Source of the DNA: Candidatus Cloacimonadota bacterium
Lineage (GTDB): Bacteria; Cloacimonadota; Cloacimonadia; Cloacimonadales; Cloacimonadaceae
Direction: 5' to 3'
DNA length: 5,431 bases
Assembly: GCA_017996595.1 (NCBI GenBank)
Contig: JAGOGT010000100.1
Location: forward strand, 1 to 5,431
The position numbers and the translations under genes were made by a program. The first letter of the stretch is position 1; each line of letters starts with the position of its first letter. Below are positions 1-5,431 of this stretch, piece by piece. The notes below the pieces were generated by a model, which did no database searches, was not told the DNA's origin, and saw only the letters and a list, made by a program, of their open reading frames with translations.

Positions 1-881
1 ATCGAGGCGCGATTTACCTTGCGGGTAAGCCTCAGGGCATCCAGTCCGCTGAAAATGTGATTGGCAGCCAGGGCAAAAGTGAAAATACGGGCATTGGCAT
101 AGTCAGACTTGGAATCGTCCCGCATTTTAATATACTCTTTGCGCATGGCACTGGCATTATGAGTATCCGCGGCGATGGTTATCTCGGTATTATCTCCCCA
201 CAGAGGCTTGTTACCGATCCAGATCATATTGGGGCTGTCGGTGCCATTCACATGATCCCAATTGATATTGGTGGAAACATAGTTACCTTCGATATCCGTG
301 GCGAAGTGATAATACCAATCCACCCAACCGAAAACGTATTGCGGATACTTGCCGATATCTTCATAGAAATGCTGGGAGTTATTGCTGTCCAATCTCCAGT
401 ATGTAACATCGTAAATATCCACGGGATTGAGGCTTCTCAGCACTTCCTGCACCTGCTGTTGAAAACCGCGATTGTAGCGGGGGCCCACATAGGGATCGGC
501 CATATTGCCTGTCTGATAACTGATAGTTTCGCCATTGGCATACTTCTCATATTTGTCAGTTTTGTCGTTACCGCGGCCATTGAAATAGATCATCCCCCCG
601 ATAAAAGATAGCTCCAGGGCGGGGAAGATGTAGGTGGTAAGCGAACTTTTATCGGCATAGAATTGACCCGCACCAGGAAGGATCATGGACATTACCATGG
701 CCAGGCGTGCGTCTTTCTTGCCATAATTCACGGTGATGAGATCGTTTGTTAATAGCGAATCCCGGGTGGATTTATCAGGCTTGGTGGCAGGATCATCCAG
801 CCAGGCATCGATGTCGCTGGTTTGTGCAGCCAGGCTGACCAGCGTTACCAGCAAAAGGACAAAAGCGATAAGTTTATTCAT
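1..881 (-). CDS. Exported/membrane protein with PGxGQxY motif, DUF5683-like, 3' end cut by window edge
   Basis: Partial gene: 293 codons are visible from the ATG at 879-881, and the frame is open to the left edge. The start is supported by a GGGAG Shine-Dalgarno sequence at 888-892, six bases upstream. Residues 1-20 (MNKLIAFVLLLVTLVSLAAQ) form a signal peptide with a plausible signal peptidase I site near A18-Q20. Residues 60-100 carry a hydrophobic segment with PGAGQFY at 69-75, the motif typical of DUF5683-like small membrane proteins of FCB bacteria. A second hydrophobic segment with NHIFSGLDALR lies at about 265-284, again like the paired segments of that family. Between them (about 101-263) is a soluble stretch rich in Tyr, Trp, Asn and Asp. 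The gene begins 27 bases after the M6 protease stop, so the two are probably co-transcribed. Its biochemical role is unknown. The coding call is near certain; the family assignment is moderate and rests on motif recall. Confidence 0.85.
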   Translation of the reverse strand, partial: MNKLIAFVLLLVTLVSLAAQTSDIDAWLDDPATKPDKSTRDSLLTNDLITVNYGKKDARLAMVMSMILPGAGQFYADKSSLTTYIFPALELSFIGGMIYFNGRGNDKTDKYEKYANGETISYQTGNMADPYVGPRYNRGFQQQVQEVLRSLNPVDIYDVTYWRLDSNNSQHFYEDIGKYPQYVFGWVDWYYHFATDIEGNYVSTNINWDHVNGTDSPNMIWIGNKPLWGDNTEITIAADTHNASAMRKEYIKMRDDSKSDYANARIFTFALAANHIFSGLDALRLTRKVNRAS

Positions 882-887
882 AACCAG

Positions 888-892
888 CTCCC
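888..892 (-). promoter_or_regulatory. Ribosome binding site of the DUF5683-like gene
   Basis: GGAG-type Shine-Dalgarno (GGGAG on the minus strand) six bases before the ATG at 881. It lies in the 27-base gap after the protease stop codon. It fixes the start of a gene that is otherwise incomplete in the window. Confidence 0.75.
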
Positions 893-908
893 ATTATAGT
901 TTAGTCGG

Positions 909-3900
909 CTATTTCTGAACGGCAAATTTGATCCGCCGTTGCCGTCCGTTATTATTCAAAGTAAGAATGTAGGTTCCGGAGCTAAGTCCGGACGCATCCA
1001 AATCCAGATCAGAAAAGTTATTTGTCGAAGCAGGAATCTGCCGTGTGGCCAGCAACACTCCGCTAATATCATAAATTCTCATTGCCGTAAGCCCGGTAGC
1101 GTTCTCGATGCGCAGTTTGTAACTGGGGCTTTTAACGGGATTGGGATATACATAGGCGTTAAAGGAAGTATCACTAAGGCTGTGATCGAAGAACGGGGCA
1201 GCAAAATAGCCGCTACCATTATTACGGTATCCGGTGTAAACCAGCGGATTGCTTGTCAGGTTGGAAAGAGTATGGATATAGAAATGTGATTTGCCATCGG
1301 GATAGTACCAATACAGGCTTTGATTGGCAGCGTGATAATAAAGATGGTCGTATCCCCCGTTGGCTATGCGTCCCCACGAATACTCCGGCATTATTCTTCC
1401 TGCTTCGCCTACGGCAAGATAACCTAAGATATCCAGGGGGTAATAGAGCAGATTCTGATTATTCATGGTGATGCACAAGGGGCTATCGCTGCCAGAAACC
1501 TCATAAGGGGCATCCACAGGAAAGCCATTTAGCAGCGCACCATCGGCATTAAGGGCATATAGGCGGGTACCGATGCCAAAGAACAGCACTGGAGAAAGCT
1601 GGCTGAAACTGCCAAGGCCAAACTGACCGGGAGTTCCGGAGTCTCTATTGGTGAAGATCTTCTCTGGTTCTGCATCGCCACGAGCACGGTAGATATTGCC
1701 CGAATCCGCCATAATATAAATGGAAAGGTCTATGGCCGCGGCGGTGTTACTATAGATAATGGGTTCGTGAATACCACAGGTTTCGGGGATAGTGATGGTA
1801 TTACTGTGCTGTAAATCAAGCGCATTCAATGAACTTAGGAAATAAGTACCCAGCACCAGCACCTGATTTTCCCATCCCGCAAGTTTCTTTGCGCCGGCCA
1901 GGTCGATGCAGTATGAAACTTCATAATTGTCTATCTGATACACATTTGTGGCCGTAGTAACGAATACACTGTTACCCAGGGGAAGCGGCACGGTTGTTAT
2001 CGGAGCCGGAAAATTGATCAGATGCTGCGTTTGCTGCGCATCGGCATAATCGTGAAAGAGCAGGGTGCGATCGTGCACGCTTACGATTTCCATGTATCCA
2101 TCGGCATTGTTATCCACGGTTTGGGGTTTTAGCACCGGGCGTGGATAGCCATAACCGTAATCACCCATCAGATCTTCCCAAGTGTTGTCATTCAAACTAA
2201 GCAGATTCAGGTGAATGGTACTTATCAAGGGGATATTGATGTCATTGAATCCAGTATTGATGATATCGGTGGGAATCACATAGGGCTGGTTCAAATGGAA
2301 CTTCTGGGTATTGGTAAACCCAGGCGTGGAAAACATGAAAGACATGGTGCTTTGGGGATTGCTGATGGCATCCAGGCCGAACATGGATGCATAGCCATGG
2401 CTGTCTTCCAGGCGGGGTGTCGTTCCAGAATCGAATGCAGGACGCCATTCGGTTTGTGCCCAGGAAACAAAGCTGCCGTCGCTGTTCAAGATCGGATTGT
2501 GGGCGTGAAAGTACTCATAGGGCGATCCCGTCCAGTAAGAAGAATAGTAATTTCCCAGGTCATTCAGGCCATCAGCTTCGATTACCTGAACTCCCAAACG
2601 GGAGGGATCGGTATTAATGGTATTATTATCGTAGTTACTTGTCCAGGAACCATCATCCCAGGTTTGGCCTTCAGTGTAGATAAGGTCCCTGTTTACTTTC
2701 CAGATCAGCATGCCTCCACCGATGGCCGCACCATTGGCACTTTGAAAAGAGGGAAGCAGATAGTCGTATTCATAGGTGGGATTGTTCTGGCTGTCGTCTG
2801 CAGCAGTGGGATATAGAACTACTCGGCTTTCCAGAGTAGTATAAACTGCCGTACCGCCATCGCCATCTGGATCAACGCTGCGGTTTTCGATCAGCAGATA
2901 TTCGTTTGGCGTGATGTTGATTTGATAGGTATGGGGCACTGGATTTGTATAGTTCGGAATGGCCGAGATAGCCTGCAAGGGTAGCTCTGTTTGCAGGTCG
3001 CAATCGTTAAATTCACGCGTATAGCCCTTTTGTTTATAGAAATCACCAAACACCAATTCACGGGAAAAAGGCCCTGGCAAGGTGGGCAAAATCCCTTCCA
3101 CCGCCACGAGTTCATTATTGGGCAGATAATCCAGCAGCATGCCGGAGCCACCGCTGTCCATGATATCAAAAACTCCTACCGCAGGCCGGTAGTTTTGCAC
3201 ATTATACAAGTCCACAAAGCCCAGAGAATGGCCAAATTCATGAGCAATCACCGCGTTCAAAGCTCCGTAACCGAAATGCACCACCTGGTCCCCGGAATCG
3301 TCAGTATAAAAATCCTGAGAGATGGTGGCGGGAACGTTGCAAGCGTGCGAGATCAGGGTATTGCCTTCATCCACGATCGCTTCTTTGCCACTGCCGGCAC
3401 GAATGAAGAAGGAAGGCAGATCGGAGGGAGTATCCCCCATGATGTCGTGCTGCCAGTCCGAACCGGCATGGATGATCATATAATGCGCATAGCTGCCAAA
3501 ATCAATCTCAGGATCATCTTGATCGGCAGTTTCAAAGGCAGTTTTGAAATACTCTTCCATCCTGGCCAGGAATTGCTCTGAACTGGCATTGGGATCCATA
3601 TAATAGCCCATGGAGTGGGGAAGAGAGTAGGCAGCTTTATCCTGAGGATAGATGTCATAAGAAAGCTGGAAAGATTCTGCCGAAACCGCCTTGTAATAAT
3701 ACTTCATTGCTTCCAGATTGGCGGCAAAGTACTGCCGGTTGTGCGGGGGAGCGGCAATGGAATAGAGATAAGCAGGATCAGCTTCCAACTGGAACTTGCC
3801 ATTGCCCGTGGTGAAAGGATCGTCGATTGTTTCTTCCGCAAAATCCACCAGAATCACCAGGAGCCGATGGAAATTGGGATCCTTGGCGTCAGATGTCCTT

Positions 3901-4043
3901 TGCGGGGTTTGATTCAGCAGCTTGGTGTAGGGATGGCGCTTGGGTGGACGCGGAGGAACCCCTTTGCTGAGCACTAGTTTTTGCCCTTCCAAACCGCTTA
4001 GCAGCATTGCCGCAATGATAAGGAACAGAAACCGTAGTTTCAT
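909..4043 (-). CDS. Secreted M6-family zinc metalloprotease with beta-propeller-like region and T9SS type A sorting domain
   Basis: 1044 residues, ATG to TAG; a weak AGG (4050-4052) sits six bases before the start. Residues 1-20 are a signal peptide, followed by a basic, Pro-rich stretch (about 28-50). The M6 peptidase domain spans about 55-330: LLVILVDF at 61-68, zinc site HEFGHSLGFVD at 268-278 (ligands H268, H272 and probably D278; catalytic E269) and a Met-turn in DIMDSG at 293-298. Residues 330-575 hold M6-associated beta segments (EYLLIENRS at 381-389, GGGMLIWKVN at 442-451, VQVIEADGLNDL at 485-496). Residues about 630-950 look like a beta-propeller with FG-GAP/PQQ-like blades, including an acidic DNNADGYMEI loop (644-653) and LYALNADGALLNGFPV at 828-843. 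Residues about 961-1044 are a T9SS type A sorting domain: YVYPNPV, IYDISG, SGLSSGTYILTL. Inferred role: degrading extracellular protein, surface-bound or released. The catalytic residues look intact. Co-oriented between the PorV-like and DUF5683-like genes. Substrate unknown. Confidence 0.95.
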   Translation of the reverse strand: MKLRFLFLIIAAMLLSGLEGQKLVLSKGVPPRPPKRHPYTKLLNQTPQRTSDAKDPNFHRLLVILVDFAEETIDDPFTTGNGKFQLEADPAYLYSIAAPPHNRQYFAANLEAMKYYYKAVSAESFQLSYDIYPQDKAAYSLPHSMGYYMDPNASSEQFLARMEEYFKTAFETADQDDPEIDFGSYAHYMIIHAGSDWQHDIMGDTPSDLPSFFIRAGSGKEAIVDEGNTLISHACNVPATISQDFYTDDSGDQVVHFGYGALNAVIAHEFGHSLGFVDLYNVQNYRPAVGVFDIMDSGGSGMLLDYLPNNELVAVEGILPTLPGPFSRELVFGDFYKQKGYTREFNDCDLQTELPLQAISAIPNYTNPVPHTYQINITPNEYLLIENRSVDPDGDGGTAVYTTLESRVVLYPTAADDSQNNPTYEYDYLLPSFQSANGAAIGGGMLIWKVNRDLIYTEGQTWDDGSWTSNYDNNTINTDPSRLGVQVIEADGLNDLGNYYSSYWTGSPYEYFHAHNPILNSDGSFVSWAQTEWRPAFDSGTTPRLEDSHGYASMFGLDAISNPQSTMSFMFSTPGFTNTQKFHLNQPYVIPTDIINTGFNDINIPLISTIHLNLLSLNDNTWEDLMGDYGYGYPRPVLKPQTVDNNADGYMEIVSVHDRTLLFHDYADAQQTQHLINFPAPITTVPLPLGNSVFVTTATNVYQIDNYEVSYCIDLAGAKKLAGWENQVLVLGTYFLSSLNALDLQHSNTITIPETCGIHEPIIYSNTAAAIDLSIYIMADSGNIYRARGDAEPEKIFTNRDSGTPGQFGLGSFSQLSPVLFFGIGTRLYALNADGALLNGFPVDAPYEVSGSDSPLCITMNNQNLLYYPLDILGYLAVGEAGRIMPEYSWGRIANGGYDHLYYHAANQSLYWYYPDGKSHFYIHTLSNLTSNPLVYTGYRNNGSGYFAAPFFDHSLSDTSFNAYVYPNPVKSPSYKLRIENATGLTAMRIYDISGVLLATRQIPASTNNFSDLDLDASGLSSGTYILTLNNNGRQRRIKFAVQK

Positions 4044-4071
4044 AAATTGCCTGTCTTACATAAAATAGTTA

Positions 4072-4116
4072 CCGGAGTCCGGAGATAAACTCTGAACTCC
4101 GGCAAGATTATCTCCG
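4072..4116 (-). repeat. Two interleaved perfect inverted repeats between the PorV-like and M6 protease genes
   Basis: Repeat A pairs 4072-4078 (CCGGAGT) with 4096-4102 (ACTCCGG), 7 bp. Repeat B pairs 4080-4088 (CGGAGATAA) with 4108-4116 (TTATCTCCG), 9 bp. The arms alternate A-B-A-B, so they can form either two mutually exclusive hairpins or an H-type pseudoknot in the minus-strand mRNA. The element begins just after the PorV-like stop codon and ends about 28 bases before the protease ATG. No strong U-tract follows, so a simple intrinsic terminator is not well supported. A role in attenuation, mRNA processing or 3'-end stabilisation is inference. Confidence 0.6.
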
Positions 4117-4117
4117 C

Positions 4118-4137
4118 GGGCTTAAAACTCAAAGCCC
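4118..4137 (-). repeat. Small hairpin spanning the PorV-like stop codon
   Basis: The minus strand reads GGGCTT, eight bases, AAGCCC: a perfect 6-bp stem with an 8-base loop. The TAA stop codon (4122-4124) straddles the loop and the 3' arm. It abuts the interleaved repeats at 4072-4116, so the whole 66-base interval could fold. A stem this short, partly in coding sequence, may be chance. Confidence 0.3.
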
Positions 4138-5147
4138 AGAGAGAATAGCTTATTATAATCTACTAATCCACCACCGGGAACCATGGAAAAGTCGGCGGTA
4201 AGTTTGTAGCGATTATCGAACTTGTATTGCACTCCACCACCAAAAGTAAAGCCGGTGATTTCGCCTGCCTTGTCATAATAGTAGCCACCCCGCAGGGAAA
4301 TGAGCTGCAGATAGGTGTATTCGGTGCCGCCACCATAGATGGTTTCGTCGAAATGCTTCCATCCGGTAACGAAACGCTCAAAGAGGCCGTCTTCATTGGC
4401 GAGAATCTTGCTGGCATCAGCGGTAACCAAAAGCTTACCCATCTGGTCATCGAGAATTGTATATGCCACTCCAGCGCGGAAAGTCATGGGGGCAGCATCA
4501 GCCTGGGACTGATCCACAAAGGTTACATCCGGACCGATATGCTGCAGCACCACGCCCAGATCGAGATTCTTGGTTCCCACATCTTTGAACTTGGCACCTA
4601 CATCGAAACCAAAGGTAAAGGCACTACCTTCCTGCTCGGTAATGGTTACGCCGGGAGCAAGGTAAGAATAGATCAGCTTGAAATTTCCACCCACGCCGAT
4701 CTTTTCAGGCAGAACTTCATAGCTGTAGCCAAAAGCACCGGCCACATCGAAGCTATGAAACTCCCCTTCGGGATCGCCATTGGTATCGGTAGCCATCTGC
4801 GTTCCGGCATCCAGCCACACCACATGGGCATTCAGATTGCCAATTCCGTAGAAATACTGATTCCAACCTAAATACTCATAGAACATATCGTCAAGTCCCG
4901 AGCCAGCCATCCAGGGAATATGCGTGCCGGCTAATTGGGCTTTGCGATTGAAAGCAGTAGCACCGGGATTCCACCACATACCATAGGCATCATCCGCAAT
5001 GGCGGTATAGGAACGTCCCATACCATTGGCACGGGCACCTGGTTCAAAGGTCAGGAACAACAGGGATCCTTGGGAAATCCCCGAAAGCAACAGCGGCATC
5101 CCCAGCATCAGCAGGATCCCGACGAGCACTATATGGTTTTTTAGCAC
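4122..5147 (-). CDS. PorV/PorQ-family outer-membrane beta-barrel protein
   Basis: 341 residues, starting at GTG (5145-5147) and ending TAA. The GTG is chosen because a strong GGAGG lies five bases upstream (5153-5157) and it gives a complete signal peptide (about residues 1-25). The mature N-terminus carries the family signature: LTFEPGARANGMGRSYTAIA (32-51), then DDAYGMWWNPGATAF (52-66), matching the GARA-GMGxA-xADDxxxxxWNPA pattern of PorV/PorQ (FadL-like) proteins. The rest alternates short amphipathic strands and Gly/aromatic turns, as in a beta-barrel. The last residues, LGFEF, end in Phe, the usual C-terminal signal for outer-membrane barrel assembly. Length fits the family. In Bacteroidetes, PorV binds T9SS cargo after export and shuttles it to the attachment complex; PorQ does a related job. 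Which of these, or another family member, this is cannot be told from sequence alone. It lies directly upstream of a gene for a T9SS cargo protein. Confidence 0.9.
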   Translation of the reverse strand: MLKNHIVLVGILLMLGMPLLLSGISQGSLLFLTFEPGARANGMGRSYTAIADDAYGMWWNPGATAFNRKAQLAGTHIPWMAGSGLDDMFYEYLGWNQYFYGIGNLNAHVVWLDAGTQMATDTNGDPEGEFHSFDVAGAFGYSYEVLPEKIGVGGNFKLIYSYLAPGVTITEQEGSAFTFGFDVGAKFKDVGTKNLDLGVVLQHIGPDVTFVDQSQADAAPMTFRAGVAYTILDDQMGKLLVTADASKILANEDGLFERFVTGWKHFDETIYGGGTEYTYLQLISLRGGYYYDKAGEITGFTFGGGVQYKFDNRYKLTADFSMVPGGGLVDYNKLFSLGFEF

Positions 5148-5152
5148 TTAAA

Positions 5153-5157
5153 CCTCC
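5153..5157 (-). promoter_or_regulatory. Strong ribosome binding site deciding the GTG start of the PorV-like gene
   Basis: GGAGG on the minus strand, followed by five bases and GTG. No ATG lies at a suitable distance, so the GTG start rests on this site. A second GTG seven codons in would cut into the signal peptide. Confidence 0.8.
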
Positions 5158-5176
5158 ACAGGTTACGTATGTAATC

Positions 5177-5202
5177 TTCAGACCCTAAAAAGATGGTCTG
5201 AA
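5177..5202 (-). promoter_or_regulatory. Perfect inverted repeat in the leader of the PorV-like gene (operator or leader hairpin)
   Basis: TTCAGACC (5177-5184) and GGTCTGAA (5195-5202) are perfect 8-bp inverted arms separated by 10 bases. The arm centres are 18 bp apart, which would suit a dimeric DNA-binding regulator, and the RNA could equally form a hairpin about 20 bases upstream of the ribosome binding site. On the minus strand the run of Ts falls in the loop and not after the stem, so it is not a typical intrinsic terminator. Function is inferred. Confidence 0.5.
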
Positions 5203-5221
5203 ATAATCATCTTCGCCATAT

Positions 5222-5250
5222 AATCTAACTGGGTCTTTAGTAAATACCAA
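5222..5250 (-). promoter_or_regulatory. Possible sigma-70-type promoter for the PorV-like/M6 protease operon
   Basis: Minus-strand TTGGTA (5245-5250) and TAGATT (5222-5227) are 17 bases apart. Each matches four of six consensus positions for -35 and -10 boxes. Transcription would start near 5215, giving a leader of about 68 bases that contains the inverted repeat at 5177-5202. The match is modest, and promoter consensus in this phylum is uncertain. Read-through from the tRNA gene is an alternative. Confidence 0.3.
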
Positions 5251-5334
5251 TCAGATCACGCCTATTTCACATTTCAAAATTTGACCGCCCTGGGAATAAC
5301 AAGTACTAAGCTTTTCGTACTCCTAACAAAAACT

Positions 5335-5421
5335 TGGTGCCGAAGGCCGGAATCGAACCGGCATGAGCTAATGCCCGGTGGATTTTGAGTCCACTGCGTC
5401 TACCAGTTTCACCACTTCGGC
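5335..5421 (-). tRNA. tRNA-Leu, anticodon CAA
   Basis: Complete class II tRNA on the minus strand. The acceptor stem is GCCGAAG (5415-5421) with CTTCGGC (5339-5345), discriminator A (5338) and an encoded CCA (5335-5337). The anticodon stem GTGGA/TCCAC (5390-5394, 5378-5382) encloses the loop CTCAAAA, placing anticodon CAA at 5385-5387, which reads UUG leucine codons. The T arm is GCCGG/CCGGC with loop TTCGATT (5346-5362). A long variable arm of about 15 bases (5363-5377) can pair GGGC with GCTC, as expected for leucine tRNAs. The D-arm region contains the conserved GGTAGACGCA segment. Discriminator A fits leucine identity. The PorV-like gene starts 187 bases downstream in the same direction. 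No convincing terminator is seen between them, only a T5 run at 5328-5332 and a weak 5-bp repeat. Confidence 0.97.
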
Positions 5422-5431
5422 ACGCAGAAAT

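Noticed and set aside
57..611. Plus-strand open frame of 184 codons
   Set aside because: It lies wholly opposite the exported DUF5683-like gene. Its product is a monotonous Ile/Gly/His-rich sequence with no domain or convincing ribosome binding site, typical of an antisense shadow.
733..918. Plus-strand open frame of 61 codons across the start of the DUF5683-like gene
   Set aside because: It is antisense to the signal peptide region and the ribosome binding site, and shows no recognisable protein features.
2211..2816. Plus-strand open frame of 201 codons inside the protease gene
   Set aside because: The minus-strand reading gives a continuous M6 protease with family motifs. This frame gives Gly/Ile-rich sequence without motifs.
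2991..3581. Plus-strand open frame of 196 codons opposite the protease catalytic domain
   Set aside because: It covers the antisense of the HEFGH site, and its product has no domain signal. It is a shadow of a strongly supported gene.
4072..4116. Calling the interleaved repeats an intrinsic terminator
   Set aside because: No clear U-tract follows either stem in the minus-strand transcript, and the downstream protease gene has no obvious promoter of its own in the short remaining spacer.
4227..4871. Plus-strand open frame of 214 codons opposite the PorV-like gene
   Set aside because: The minus-strand barrel protein has a signal peptide, family signature and C-terminal Phe. The antisense product has none of these.
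5161..5176. Near-palindrome GGTTACGTATGTAATC upstream of the ribosome binding site
   Set aside because: Two positions mismatch, and the paired RNA core is only 4 bp. It may be chance and is not strong enough to list as an operator.
5302..5321. AGTAC/GTACT inverted repeat after the tRNA as its terminator
   Set aside because: The stem is only 5 bp with a 10-base loop, and no T-run follows it on the minus strand; the T5 run lies before it.

Overview
The window looks like part of a chromosome from the Fibrobacteres-Chlorobi-Bacteroidetes (FCB) group of Gram-negative bacteria, most likely a Candidatus Cloacimonadota-type organism. Three things point there: an outer-membrane PorV/PorQ-type barrel, a secreted M6 metalloprotease ending in a type IX secretion system (T9SS) type A sorting domain, and a small exported protein with a PGxGQxY motif. 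GC content is intermediate by eye. The phylum call is inference from protein style, not a database match.

Everything is on the minus strand, so reading order runs from high to low coordinates. First comes a complete tRNA-Leu(CAA) gene at 5335-5421. A 187-base spacer follows (5148-5334), holding a possible promoter, a perfect 8-bp inverted repeat, and a strong Shine-Dalgarno sequence before a GTG start. Next is the PorV/PorQ-family gene (4122-5147). A 78-base spacer (4044-4121) contains two interleaved perfect inverted repeats. The 1044-residue M6 metalloprotease follows (909-4043). After only 27 bases comes an exported protein resembling the DUF5683 family (start at 881), which runs off the left edge. 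The three protein genes have the spacing of an operon.

Functionally, the protease carries a signal peptide, a complete HEXXH-type zinc site, the M6-associated beta domains, a beta-propeller-like region and a C-terminal sorting domain. It should cross the inner membrane by Sec and the outer membrane by T9SS. PorV-type barrels are, in studied Bacteroidetes, the T9SS component that receives folded cargo and hands it to the attachment machinery. Cargo and a relative of its carrier therefore sit in one transcription unit. The role of the third gene is unknown.

There is no sign of mobile elements, CRISPR arrays or defence genes. No spacer exceeds 190 bases. The main items for a second look are the operon pairing, the structured spacer between the barrel and protease genes, the inverted repeat in the leader, and the large soluble insertion in the third gene.
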